Of a stretch of 64,000 bases of DNA, positions 36,186-44,869 are shown one piece after another. Origin of the DNA: Candidatus Nanopelagicus limnes (GTDB taxonomy: Bacteria; Actinomycetota; Actinomycetes; Nanopelagicales; Nanopelagicaceae). Position 1 is the first letter of the stretch. The number at the start of each line of letters is the position of its first letter. The notes under the pieces are model-generated. The model was not told the DNA's origin, did no database searches, and was given only the letters and a program-made list of their open reading frames with translations. The stretch covers positions 992,001 through 1,056,000 of the forward strand of contig NZ_CP016768.2 of the NCBI RefSeq assembly GCF_002287885.2, given 5' to 3'. Position numbers and translations under genes: made by a program.

Positions 36186-37156
36186 TTCTTAAAAAGTTTT
36201 TTTGGTGAGGTTATAAAACCAGCACCCCAAGATAAATGCATAGTTGCAAAGACAATTGACATCAATAACTTATCAGCTATTTTTCTACCAATAATCACCC
36301 CGCCAATTATCAATAACGCTACATAAATCAAAACAGGTACCAAAAAGATTGGGGCAACAAATACTCCTAAAACTACTGATAAAGAATTAATCACTAAAGC
36401 AATTGGCGGAGCTAGATATCTAAAGTTAGTTGTTTTTGGGTGTTGTCTAGAGATTACTCGTCGCCACCTGCCATATTGAAAATACTGTTTTGCTAATTTA
36501 CTTAGTGATTTTCTAGGCCGGTATGTGACAACAAGTCTTGGGTCAAACCAAATTAAACCCCCCTGCGCACGCATGCGATGGTTTAACTCCCAATCTTGCG
36601 CTCTGATATATCTTTCATCAAAACCACCTGCAGCCAAAATTGCAGATTTTTTAAAAGTACCAAGGTAAACAGTGTCGGATGGACCAGCCTTGCCTCCGGT
36701 ATGAAACTTAGAAGCTCCTACTCCTAGTTTTGATCGCATTGCTTGCGCGATCGTTCGTTGTAAACCAGATTGGCTATCAGCATGCATAAGCCCGCCAACA
36801 TTTACTGCCCCAGTTTCTTGCATGATTGATATTGCAGTTTTTAGGTAAGAATTTGAAATCTCTGAGTGCCCGTCAATTCTGCAAATAATCTCAAAAGAGC
36901 TCGCCTTTATTGCCAGATTCAAACCCTTAGCGGTTTGCCCAGTTGGATTATCAACTAATTTAATACGCTTATCTCTAGCAGCTAATTCGCTGGCAATTTG
37001 ATTTGTTTTATCTTTTGAAGGTCCTAATGCCAAAATTATTTCTAGTTCACCGGCGTAATCTTGCTGAAGGATTGCTGAGATGCAATTTCCAAGATCTGCT
37101 TCTTCATTGAGAATTGGTAAAATAACTGTGACCGCTGGTGATGATAAATGATTCAT
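36182..37156 (-). CDS. GT2-family glycosyltransferase
   Basis: 324 residues from ATG at 37156, which has GGAG five bases upstream; the ATG fifteen bases earlier has no site. GT2 motifs: VTVILPILNEEADL, the IDGHSE metal region, GGFDERY, and QDWELNHR acceptor loop; two to three C-terminal membrane helices (about 240-310). It resembles ExoA-like transferases of surface polysaccharide synthesis. It is divergent from the LCP ligase and near ugd, suggesting an envelope polysaccharide locus. Confidence 0.88.
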   Translation of the reverse strand: MNHLSSPAVTVILPILNEEADLGNCISAILQQDYAGELEIILALGPSKDKTNQIASELAARDKRIKLVDNPTGQTAKGLNLAIKASSFEIICRIDGHSEISNSYLKTAISIMQETGAVNVGGLMHADSQSGLQRTIAQAMRSKLGVGASKFHTGGKAGPSDTVYLGTFKKSAILAAGGFDERYIRAQDWELNHRMRAQGGLIWFDPRLVVTYRPRKSLSKLAKQYFQYGRWRRVISRQHPKTTNFRYLAPPIALVINSLSVVLGVFVAPIFLVPVLIYVALLIIGGVIIGRKIADKLLMSIVFATMHLSWGAGFITSPKKLFKN

Positions 37157-37203
37157 AACCACTCCGATCATAATTTGTGCTCAGTAATTCCCTGCCCATA
37201 ATC

Positions 37204-37215
37204 TAGGATAAGAAG
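37204..37215 (+). promoter_or_regulatory. Predicted leaderless -10 element of the LCP gene
   Basis: TAGGAT, then AAGAAG, then ATG at 37216. Confidence 0.45.
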
Positions 37216-38316
37216 ATGAAATCTGCTCGAAGCGTCAGGATCTTTACTGGTATTTCGATAGCCACTCTAGCAATATCGGCAATTAGCGCACTGGCATTTG
37301 GCACAGTCTCTGCTTCAATTACCAAGATTGATGCATTTGCAGGTATTGATAAGCGGCCTGATAAGAAATCTTCAGCTATTAATTATCTACTGGTTGGCTC
37401 TGATACTCGAGAGGGATTAACTAAGGCAGAATTAAAAGAATTACGAGTTGGTTCAGTTGCTACTGCCGCAGGTAAAAGATCTGACACCATGCTTTTGGTA
37501 CATATCTCAAAGGCAAGAGATAAAGCGGTATTAGTCTCTATCCCTCGTGATACTTTTGCTTTAATTCCAGCACACCTTAATAAAGCTGGCAAAACAATTC
37601 CAGCAGTGCACTCTAAAATAAATTCAGCATTTAATTGGGGTGGAGCACCTTTATTAATTCAAACAATAGAGGAGATGACCCAACTTAAAATTGATCATTA
37701 TGTTGAAGTAAACTTCGCAGGATTTGCCAGTGTCATTGATTCTCTAGGTGGTATTGAAGTTTGTACCAAAAAAGATATTGATGATCCAAAGAGCCACTTA
37801 GTTTTACCCGCCGGAGTTCACACGCTTAATGGAATTGAAGCTCTTAAATATGTCCGAACACGAGAGTTTGATGGCATGGGTGATATTGGCAGAATGCAAC
37901 GCCAGCAAGCATTTATGTCTTCGGTATTAAAAAAGGCCACTAGTGCAGGTGTTTTACTTAACCCAATTACGATGACAAGTTTCATAAATTCATCCCTTGC
38001 TGCCGTAACAACTGATGAAGGCTTAAAAAACTCAGATTTGATAACCCTTGCTAAGCAGATGAAATCACTTGCAACATCAAATGTTAGAACGTTGACAGTT
38101 CCACTTTCTGATCTGAATTACTATTCAAATGGCGTAACAGCCTCGGTGTTGTGGGATCCAGTTCTAGCACCAGAATTATGGGATCGCTTGCGCGAGGATC
38201 GAGCAGTAGTTGATGAAGTAACTGCCTCGCCATCACCATCATCGACAAAAGCCGCCAAGGTTGAAATAGTGGATAAATTTAAAACCCGAACAGCTGACGA
38301 TAATATCTGCCGTTAA
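37216..38316 (+). CDS. LytR-CpsA-Psr (LCP) family glycopolymer ligase
   Basis: 366 residues: N-terminal membrane anchor (about 8-32), then the LCP domain with GSDTREG, KRSDTMLLVHI, SIPRDTF and the YVRTRE motif, whose arginines and aspartates bind lipid pyrophosphate. It transfers lipid-linked polysaccharide to peptidoglycan outside the membrane. The C-terminus is a low-complexity, Ser/Lys-rich tail. Neighbours (GT2, ugd) are consistent with one glycopolymer pathway. Confidence 0.92.
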   Translation: MKSARSVRIFTGISIATLAISAISALAFGTVSASITKIDAFAGIDKRPDKKSSAINYLLVGSDTREGLTKAELKELRVGSVATAAGKRSDTMLLVHISKARDKAVLVSIPRDTFALIPAHLNKAGKTIPAVHSKINSAFNWGGAPLLIQTIEEMTQLKIDHYVEVNFAGFASVIDSLGGIEVCTKKDIDDPKSHLVLPAGVHTLNGIEALKYVRTREFDGMGDIGRMQRQQAFMSSVLKKATSAGVLLNPITMTSFINSSLAAVTTDEGLKNSDLITLAKQMKSLATSNVRTLTVPLSDLNYYSNGVTASVLWDPVLAPELWDRLREDRAVVDEVTASPSPSSTKAAKVEIVDKFKTRTADDNICR

Positions 38317-38332
38317 TAATCAACCTCTTAGA

Positions 38333-38344
38333 TAGGCTCTATAC
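38333..38344 (+). promoter_or_regulatory. Predicted leaderless -10 element of ugd
   Basis: TAGGCT, then CTATAC, then ATG at 38345. It is only 17 bases past the LCP stop, so ugd may be read both from its own promoter and from the LCP promoter. Confidence 0.45.
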
Positions 38345-39661
38345 ATGGCGTTAAAGCTTTCAGTAATTGGCACTGGGTATTTAGGTGCAACGCATGCTGC
38401 CTGCATGGCCAGCTTGGGCTTTGATGTTATCGGTTTTGACACTGAAGCTAGCAAAATAGAATTGTTAAGCAAAGGTAAAGTTCCATTTTATGAACCTGGC
38501 TTAGAAGAATTGCTATCTGAGCAGATTAAATCAGGTCGTTTAACATTTACAAATAATGTTGCAGATCTGGCAGACGCCGATGTTCATTTCATTTGCGTAG
38601 GAACACCTCAGATTAAAAATGGTAATGCCGCTGATTTAACCTATGTAAATTCAGCGTTAGAGGCGATTGCAAAGCTTGTAAAGCCTGGCGGCTTAGTAGT
38701 TGGTAAATCAACAGTTCCAGTTGGTACTGCAACAAAGTTAAGAAACAGATTATTAGAGCTAAATCCGAAGGCAGATCTTGCTTGGAATCCTGAATTCTTG
38801 CGCGAAGGATTTGCCGTTGAAGACACCTTAAGACCGAATCGATTGGTTGTTGGTGTTGTAAATGACAGTGCGGAGCAGATCTTAAAGGAAGTTTATGCAA
38901 CTAATCTAAAGGATAAAACTCCATGGGTTAGAGCTGATCTACCAACTGCAGAATTAGTAAAGGTTGCTGCTAATTCTTTCTTAGCAACAAAGATTTCCTT
39001 TATTAACGCTATGGCTGAAATCTGTGAAGCTGCTGGAGGTGATGTCACGGTGCTTGCAAAAGCTATTGGCTATGACCCAAGAATTGGAAGTCGATTCTTA
39101 CAAGCTGGAATTGGCTTTGGTGGCGGCTGTCTACCAAAAGATATTCGTGCCTTTATGGCAAGAGCTGAAGAACTTGGCGCCAGCCAAGCAGTTGAGTTCC
39201 TGAAAGAAATTGATGCAATCAATTTACGTGCCCGTCAACGAGTTATTGAATTAGTTCGTAAAGATTTATCAGATGACCTGCAAGGTAAGAAGGTTGCAAT
39301 TCTTGGTGCGGCATTTAAGCCTGATAGTGATGATGTTCGCGACTCCCCAGCACTAGATATCGCAGCACAGATTCAAGCAGCCGGAGCAGTTGTTACCGTC
39401 CATGACCCTAAAGCTATTGCTAATGCTCAAAAGCGCTTTCCTGCCCTGAATTTTGCAGATGATGTGAATGCCACACTTAAAGATGCAGAAATTGTCCTAC
39501 ACCTGACAGAGTGGAAGATTTATCAAGAGATTGACCCAGTCAAAGTTAAATCAATTGTTAAAAATCCAATTGTTATTGATGGTAGGAATGCATTAGATCG
39601 TCATCTGTGGCAATCTGCTGGCTGGAAATTTAGAGCACTCGGCCGCAGCAATAATGAATGA
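38345..39661 (+). CDS. ugd: UDP-glucose 6-dehydrogenase
   Basis: 438 residues. NAD-binding GTGYLGATHA (8-17), the STVPVGT motif, NPEFLREGFAVED, and catalytic cysteine in GFGGGCLPKD, with the UDP-binding C-terminal domain (AFKPDSDDVRDSP). Oxidises UDP-glucose to UDP-glucuronate for surface polysaccharides. Overlaps the CoA-binding gene by eight bases. Confidence 0.94.
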   Translation: MALKLSVIGTGYLGATHAACMASLGFDVIGFDTEASKIELLSKGKVPFYEPGLEELLSEQIKSGRLTFTNNVADLADADVHFICVGTPQIKNGNAADLTYVNSALEAIAKLVKPGGLVVGKSTVPVGTATKLRNRLLELNPKADLAWNPEFLREGFAVEDTLRPNRLVVGVVNDSAEQILKEVYATNLKDKTPWVRADLPTAELVKVAANSFLATKISFINAMAEICEAAGGDVTVLAKAIGYDPRIGSRFLQAGIGFGGGCLPKDIRAFMARAEELGASQAVEFLKEIDAINLRARQRVIELVRKDLSDDLQGKKVAILGAAFKPDSDDVRDSPALDIAAQIQAAGAVVTVHDPKAIANAQKRFPALNFADDVNATLKDAEIVLHLTEWKIYQEIDPVKVKSIVKNPIVIDGRNALDRHLWQSAGWKFRALGRSNNE

Positions 39662-40046
39662 TTCAATAGATAAATTATTAGCCTTAAAAACTTGGGCTGT
39701 TGTTGGTTTAAGCAATAATTCTGAACGTGCCGCTTTCGGAGTTGCAAAGCTGTTAATTGAAAAAGGGCACCAAGTAATTCCTGTTCATCCAAAGGCAGAA
39801 ACTGTTCATGGTCAAAAAGGATATGAGAAGTTATCAGATGTTCCTTTTCCAATTGATGTTGTAGATATATTCGTTAACTCTGACTTAGCAGGTGAAGTTG
39901 TAGATAGTGCAATCGCAATAAATGCAAAGGGAGTTTGGCTGCAACTTGATGTAATTGATCAGAGTGCTGTTGAAAGAGCAGAAAATGCTGGTCTGATCGC
40001 AGTTATGAATCGATGCCCTGCTATCGAATATAGAAAACGACCTTAG
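39654..40046 (+). CDS. CoA-binding domain protein
   Basis: 130 residues, a stand-alone Rossmann-like CoA-binding domain (YccU type): WAVVGLSNNSERAAFGVAKLL, IPVHPKAETVHG and MNRCPAIEYRK. Function unknown; related proteins bind CoA or act as regulators. Stop abuts that of the convergent PurK-like gene. Confidence 0.88.
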   Translation: MNDSIDKLLALKTWAVVGLSNNSERAAFGVAKLLIEKGHQVIPVHPKAETVHGQKGYEKLSDVPFPIDVVDIFVNSDLAGEVVDSAIAINAKGVWLQLDVIDQSAVERAENAGLIAVMNRCPAIEYRKRP

Positions 40047-40868
40047 TTATTCAACAATTTTTCCACTGTAATACTGCTGTGCATGAATTATCTCTGTAAG
40101 TAACTCCTCAAGATCATCACCAGCAACTGCTACCTGTTTGATCGATTGATCAAACTTAAGCCTTGGATTTCTCGCCATTAAATGCAAATATGGCCGGTAG
40201 TCATCGCTGTTTTGATCAGTTTCCAATGCTCCTGTAACTACATATTTTGAAAGCAATTCAGTGCTGCCTAAAGGTAAATCAAGAACTGCGCGCAAGTTTT
40301 GTTCATAAAAATTAGTTACAGAGCCAATTTGAGTCCAGTAATTCGTAGTAGGTGTCATCCAGTTGATTCCAATTAATTTTTTGTATTCGACTGCGTCAAC
40401 TATCAATTCAAATCCACCAACTAAACCCACCTCTGCAGCAAGTTTTAAAACTGAAATTTGTATCTCCTGCGCTATCTCATCACTAATTCCAGGAAGAGGG
40501 GTAATGCATAATTCATTTGATAACAAGGTAATTGGCCAGCTAGCAGCTTGTGCATGTGCTGATCTAGCCACTAACACCGACAACCGCTCACCCTCACCTG
40601 AATGGGAGGTTATCTTGGCTAACTCTTCAATTGTTTTGGATGTAGGATAAATTCGAATTCCAGATTTTTCTGCAGTTTTAATTGCTGAAGTTGAGATGAT
40701 TGCCGGATCGACATAAAGTAAATCGCACTCTTTAGCGAATTCAATTAAATCAGAACCTGACATTTCCTTGCTCAAAGTTTTAATCCCAATGCCCAATTTC
40801 ACTGCTTGCACTTGGTAGGCATTCTGACTCTGCTCTTGCGCAATAAGTCCAATAAATGGCGGCTTCAT
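40047..40868 (-). CDS. Degenerate PurK-like protein lacking the ATP-grasp core
   Basis: 273 residues versus about 360-390 for PurK (N5-CAIR synthetase). Residues 50-85 match the part of PurK before the ATP-binding domain (YPTSKTIEELAK). The ~90-residue ATP-binding segment is missing, and homology resumes at LSVLVARSAHAQAASWP (96-112), LPGISDE, and NFYEQNLRAVLDLPLGS (186-202). The substrate/metal motif usually NExAPRPHNSGHW reads NWMTPTTNYW, losing the glutamate, arginine and histidines. The frame is intact, so it is probably expressed but not catalytic. purE is absent; a maf neighbour is shared with Mycobacterium. Confidence 0.75.
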   Translation of the reverse strand: MKPPFIGLIAQEQSQNAYQVQAVKLGIGIKTLSKEMSGSDLIEFAKECDLLYVDPAIISTSAIKTAEKSGIRIYPTSKTIEELAKITSHSGEGERLSVLVARSAHAQAASWPITLLSNELCITPLPGISDEIAQEIQISVLKLAAEVGLVGGFELIVDAVEYKKLIGINWMTPTTNYWTQIGSVTNFYEQNLRAVLDLPLGSTELLSKYVVTGALETDQNSDDYRPYLHLMARNPRLKFDQSIKQVAVAGDDLEELLTEIIHAQQYYSGKIVE

Positions 40869-40872
40869 GTAA

Positions 40873-40880
40873 TAAGGTTA
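40873..40880. promoter_or_regulatory. Overlapping opposed -10 elements between the PurK-like gene and maf
   Basis: Plus strand TAAGGT (40873-40878) lies ten bases before the maf ATG; minus strand TAACCT (40880-40875) lies six bases before the PurK-like ATG. The two hexamers overlap by four bases in a 20-bp gap, so the two promoters should exclude one another. Confidence 0.45.
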
Positions 40881-40888
40881 CCTGCATA

Positions 40889-41488
40889 ATGGTTCAGATA
40901 ATTCTTGCCTCAGCATCACCATCTCGGCTTCGCCTTTTAGAAAGCGCTGGGATCTCTCCTAAGGTTTTAGTTAGTGGGGTTAACGAAGAGGCCTCTGAAC
41001 TTGATTCACTTACTCCCTCAGAACTAGTTATAGCTTTAGCGATTCTAAAAGCACACACCGTTAAAGAGCTAGCTCCTGCCGATTCTTTAATTATTGGATG
41101 TGATTCAACATTTGAGTTTGAAGGAAAATCACTTGGCAAACCAGGGAGCAAAGAAAATGCAATTTCTAGATGCAAGCAATTAAGTGGTAAATCTGGATAT
41201 CTTCACACCGGGCATTGCGTGATCGATTTAAAAAATGGCATAGAGTTAAGTGAAAGATCAACCTCTAAAGTTCAATTTGCTCAAATGACTGATGCTGAGA
41301 TTAGTGATTATGTAGATTCAGGTGAACCATTAAATGTTGCAGGTGGCTTCACATTGGATGGCTTAAGTGCTCCATTTATTACAAATATTGAGGGTGACCC
41401 AAGTGGAATTATTGGCTTATCGCTACCTTTATTAAGAAAAATGGTTATCTCATTAGGGTATAGCTGGCCTGACTTAAAAAATAAGTAA
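40889..41488 (+). CDS. maf: Maf-like nucleoside triphosphate pyrophosphatase
   Basis: 199 residues from ATG at 40889, which begins right at the family motif (MVQIILASASPSRLRLL); an earlier in-frame ATG overlaps the divergent gene. Further motifs: GVNEEA, GCDSTFEFEGKSLGKP (catalytic aspartate and lysine) and the IEGDPSGIIGL end. Hydrolyses modified or canonical pyrimidine NTPs to monophosphates, linked to division arrest. Twenty-two bases upstream of the nucleoside phosphorylase gene. Confidence 0.92.
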   Translation: MVQIILASASPSRLRLLESAGISPKVLVSGVNEEASELDSLTPSELVIALAILKAHTVKELAPADSLIIGCDSTFEFEGKSLGKPGSKENAISRCKQLSGKSGYLHTGHCVIDLKNGIELSERSTSKVQFAQMTDAEISDYVDSGEPLNVAGGFTLDGLSAPFITNIEGDPSGIIGLSLPLLRKMVISLGYSWPDLKNK

Positions 41489-41498
41489 GTATTTAGGA

Positions 41499-41510
41499 TA
41501 AGTTTGGCTT
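41499..41510 (+). promoter_or_regulatory. Predicted leaderless -10 element of the purine phosphorylase operon
   Basis: TAAGTT, then TGGCTT, then ATG at 41511; no convincing -35 and no Shine-Dalgarno. It would drive the punA-pgm-deoC-ALDH operon. Confidence 0.5.
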
Positions 41511-42320
41511 ATGAAGAAGTTGTATAAAGACCCTATTGGCACAGCTGAAAAAGCTGCCAAAGCGATTGCAAAGATAACTGGAAAAGCCAAGCATGATGTT
41601 GCACTCGTTATGGGATCAGGTTGGATTTCAGCCGCTGACGCACTTGGCACACCCACTCATGAATTTGCTGTAACAGAATTACCTGGCTTTCCTGCGCCAA
41701 CAGTTGCAGGCCATGGCGGAAAATTGCGTTCTTATAAATTATCAAATGGTTCAAATGCTTTAGTTTTCTTAGGTCGTACCCATTTTTACGAAGGTTTAGG
41801 CATGGAGCCAGTAGCGCATGCGGTTAGAACTGCGGTTAAAGCAGGGTGTAAAAACATTGTGTTAACTAATGCTTGCGGAGGAATTAATACAGATTACAAA
41901 GTTGGACAGCCAGTATTAATCAGAGACCACATCTCACTGACAGCTGCTTCACCATTAATTGGTGCAGATTTTGTTGACCTTACAGATTTATACAGCAAGA
42001 GATTAAGACAGATTGTTAAAGAGGAAGATCCATCTTTAGCTGAAGGTGTCTATGTTCATTGGCGTGGACCATCCTATGAAACACCTGCTGAAATTAAGAT
42101 GATGAGAAGTATGGGAGCGGATTTGGTTGGAATGTCTACTGTTCCAGAAGCAATTGCTGCACACGCACTCGGCGCAGAAATTCTTGCTATTTCTTTGGTG
42201 ACAAATGCTGCCGCTGGAGTAACTGGTGAAAAACTAAATCATGCTGAAGTCATAGCCGCTGGTAAAGCTGCTGCTGATCGGATGGGAAATCTACTAGCGA
42301 AGGTTTTGCCTAAGTTGTGA
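41511..42320 (+). CDS. punA: Purine nucleoside phosphorylase (trimeric, PunA type)
   Basis: 269 residues, the length of trimeric PNPs. Phosphate-binding GSGW, RTHFYEG, NACGGIN, the ESMxxx equivalent MSTVPEAIAA, and SLVTNAAAG purine loop (Asn of the base site). Splits inosine/guanosine and deoxy forms to base plus (deoxy)ribose-1-P. First gene of the sugar-phosphate catabolic operon; its stop overlaps the next start as GTGA. Confidence 0.95.
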   Translation: MKKLYKDPIGTAEKAAKAIAKITGKAKHDVALVMGSGWISAADALGTPTHEFAVTELPGFPAPTVAGHGGKLRSYKLSNGSNALVFLGRTHFYEGLGMEPVAHAVRTAVKAGCKNIVLTNACGGINTDYKVGQPVLIRDHISLTAASPLIGADFVDLTDLYSKRLRQIVKEEDPSLAEGVYVHWRGPSYETPAEIKMMRSMGADLVGMSTVPEAIAAHALGAEILAISLVTNAAAGVTGEKLNHAEVIAAGKAAADRMGNLLAKVLPKL

Positions 42321-43930
42321 TCTCAGATCAGCTAAAAAATGAAGTTTTAGATTGGATTGATAATGATCCAGATGCAAAGACAGCTAACCAATTAACACAG
42401 TGGCTTAAAGAGGAAAATAAAACAGAGTTAGAAAAATGTTTTGCTGGGTTCTTACAATTTGGCACAGCTGGTTTACGTGGCCCAATGGGCCCTGGTCCTT
42501 CCTGCATGAATCGTGCCGTTGTAAGTAGAACAGCGACTGGAATTCTTGCATTTATGAAAAAAAATAATTTGAGTTCAGTAGTAATTGGCCGCGATGCTCG
42601 GCATGGATCAGAGCAATTTGCAAAAGACAGCGCAGAGATATTTGCTGGTGGCGGTATAAAAACTTATGTATTACCAAGAGAACTTCCAACTCCAGTTCTC
42701 GCATATGTAGTCAATAAAATAAAAGCTGACGTTGGAATTATGGTTACGGCAAGTCATAACCCAGCAAATGACAATGGCTATAAGGTTTATTTGGGTGGAG
42801 TATTTGATGGTATTAATTACCATGGCTCTCAGATAATCTCCCCAATTGATACGCAAATATCAAATCTAATTGAAGTGGCTGAAAAACAACCTGCTAGAGC
42901 CGACCAATATGAAATTGTTAATGAATCTGTAATTGATCAATACATAGTAGAAGTATCAAAGTTGGCGACTAAATCAAATAACTTAAAGGTTATCTACACG
43001 CCACTGCATGGAGTCGGGGCCGAAACATTTATAAAGGTTTTTGAAAAATCTGGATTTAAGGCACCAATAGTTGTGAAAGAACAAGTCAAACCTGATCCAG
43101 ATTTTCCCACTACAGCCTTTCCTAACCCGGAGGAAGCCGGAGCTATCGACATGGCACTTGCCTATGCCAAGGAACATAATGCAGATTTAGTTATTGCAAA
43201 TGACCCAGATGCTGATCGTTGCGCAGTTGCAATTAATGATTCAGCACTTGGTTGGCGGATGTTACGAGGGGACGAAGTTGGCACATTACTTGGCCACTAT
43301 TTAATTAGTAAAAGTTCAACAAAGAATGCTCGAATTGCGAATTCATTAGTCTCATCATCACTGCTTGGGAAAATAGCAAACAAGCATCACTTGGAGTTCA
43401 AAGAAACTTTGACGGGATTTAAATGGATTTCTAAAGTTGAGAACCTTTTATTTGGATATGAAGAAGCGCTTGGTTACTGCGTTGATGCAGCAAATGTGAA
43501 TGATAAAGATGGAATTAGTGCTGCTGTCGTAATTGTTGAGATGGTTTCTGAGTTAAAAGAAAAAGGGTTCACCATAAATGAATATCTGGAAAAAATCGGC
43601 CAAGAGTATGGCTTTCATTCAACTGATCAGATTTCACTTAGATTTAGCGATCTTAAGCAAATAGATCTATTGCTCAGCAAAGTAATTGATCAACCACCTA
43701 CAGTTCTATCTGGTCATACATTGGTATCTAAAGAGAACTTAAGTCAATCAAAGTTAATGCCAACCCCTGGTATTAGATTGAAGTATGCAAATGGGATTCG
43801 AGTAATTATTAGGCCAAGTGGAACTGAACCTAAACTTAAATGCTACATAGAGGTGGTGGCTACAAGTAAAAATGAGGCCGAATCTCTAATCTCGCAAATA
43901 AAGCAGGCATTGACTAAAGTACTCACATGA
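42317..43930 (+). CDS. Phosphohexo/pentomutase (PgmB/PmmB type)
   Basis: 537 residues, alpha-D-phosphohexomutase family: TAGLRGPMGPG, phosphoserine loop TASHNPANDNGY (S146), metal loop DPDADRC, GYEEALGY and RPSGTEPKLK. This long subfamily includes bacterial phosphopentomutases/glucose-1,6-bisphosphate-dependent mutases. Its place between PNP and DeoC argues for conversion of (deoxy)ribose-1-P to 5-P. GTG start overlaps the PNP stop by four bases; end overlaps deoC as ATGA. Confidence 0.9.
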   Translation: MISDQLKNEVLDWIDNDPDAKTANQLTQWLKEENKTELEKCFAGFLQFGTAGLRGPMGPGPSCMNRAVVSRTATGILAFMKKNNLSSVVIGRDARHGSEQFAKDSAEIFAGGGIKTYVLPRELPTPVLAYVVNKIKADVGIMVTASHNPANDNGYKVYLGGVFDGINYHGSQIISPIDTQISNLIEVAEKQPARADQYEIVNESVIDQYIVEVSKLATKSNNLKVIYTPLHGVGAETFIKVFEKSGFKAPIVVKEQVKPDPDFPTTAFPNPEEAGAIDMALAYAKEHNADLVIANDPDADRCAVAINDSALGWRMLRGDEVGTLLGHYLISKSSTKNARIANSLVSSSLLGKIANKHHLEFKETLTGFKWISKVENLLFGYEEALGYCVDAANVNDKDGISAAVVIVEMVSELKEKGFTINEYLEKIGQEYGFHSTDQISLRFSDLKQIDLLLSKVIDQPPTVLSGHTLVSKENLSQSKLMPTPGIRLKYANGIRVIIRPSGTEPKLKCYIEVVATSKNEAESLISQIKQALTKVLT

Positions 43931-44862
43931 TTATTGATGGAAGTGAAAAATCACTTCGAAAGTTTCTCTCCGATCTACCTCCCGTAGATCAAGTGGGAGC
44001 AGAAGCAAGAGCAGCAATGCTAGCTACTCGAAGTATTAAAACTAGTAGTAAAGCCTGGGCCATAGATATGGCAATAAGCATGGTTGATCTAACAACTCTT
44101 GAAGGAGCAGATACTCCTGGGAAAGTTAAAACTCTTTGCGCCAAAGCTGTCAGGCCAGATCCATCTGATTTAACTGTTCCATCCGTGGGCGCAATTTGCG
44201 TTTACAACGATATGGTAAAAATTGCTCGCACTGAATTAGATCGAATCGGCGGTAAATCTCTGCCGGTTGCAGCAGTTGCAACCGCATTTCCATCTGGCAG
44301 AGCATCTCTTGCTGTTAAGAAGATTGATACACAAGATGCAATAGATGCTGGTGCAAATGAAATCGATATGGTCATTGACCGTGGCGCTTTTCTATCGGGC
44401 AGAATTTCTGATGTCTTTGAAGAGATTAGAGTCATTAAAGAAATTTGTGAGAAAAAAGCTCACCTCAAAGTTATTCTAGAAACAGGTGAATTAGTTACAT
44501 ATGACAACGTTAGAAAAGCTTCATACCTTGCGATGTTGGCTGGCGCAGATTTCATTAAAACCAGTACTGGAAAAGTCGCACCAGCAGCTACTGCTCCAGT
44601 TGTTTTGGTAATGCTTGAGGCAGTCCGTGATTACTTCACCTTAACCGGTGAAAAAATTGGCGTTAAACCTGCTGGTGGAATTCGCACAACTAAGGATGCA
44701 ATCAAACAGCTTGTGCTTGTAAAGGAAACTGCTGGGGAAGAGTGGCTAACCCCAGATTTGTTTAGAATTGGGGCTAGCGCCTTACTTAATGATTTACTCA
44801 TGCAGCGAATGAAGCTACGTACTGGGCACTACGCTAGTGCCAACTACGTAACTGTAGATTAG
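43927..44862 (+). CDS. deoC: Deoxyribose-phosphate aldolase DeoC
   Basis: 311 residues. Schiff-base lysine K211 in ADFIKTSTGK and the assisting lysine K247 in GVKPAGGIRT. The N-terminal ~40 residues are longer than E. coli DeoC, as in other actinobacteria. Cleaves 2-deoxyribose-5-P to acetaldehyde and glyceraldehyde-3-P. Followed eight bases later by an aldehyde dehydrogenase that can remove the acetaldehyde. Confidence 0.95.
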   Translation: MIIDGSEKSLRKFLSDLPPVDQVGAEARAAMLATRSIKTSSKAWAIDMAISMVDLTTLEGADTPGKVKTLCAKAVRPDPSDLTVPSVGAICVYNDMVKIARTELDRIGGKSLPVAAVATAFPSGRASLAVKKIDTQDAIDAGANEIDMVIDRGAFLSGRISDVFEEIRVIKEICEKKAHLKVILETGELVTYDNVRKASYLAMLAGADFIKTSTGKVAPAATAPVVLVMLEAVRDYFTLTGEKIGVKPAGGIRTTKDAIKQLVLVKETAGEEWLTPDLFRIGASALLNDLLMQRMKLRTGHYASANYVTVD

Positions 44863-44869
44863 GAGCGTT

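Noticed and set aside
40047-40868. Frameshifted or broken purK pseudogene
   Set aside because: There is no stop or frame break; the missing domain is a clean in-frame absence and the rest is well preserved, so it is annotated as a coding sequence.
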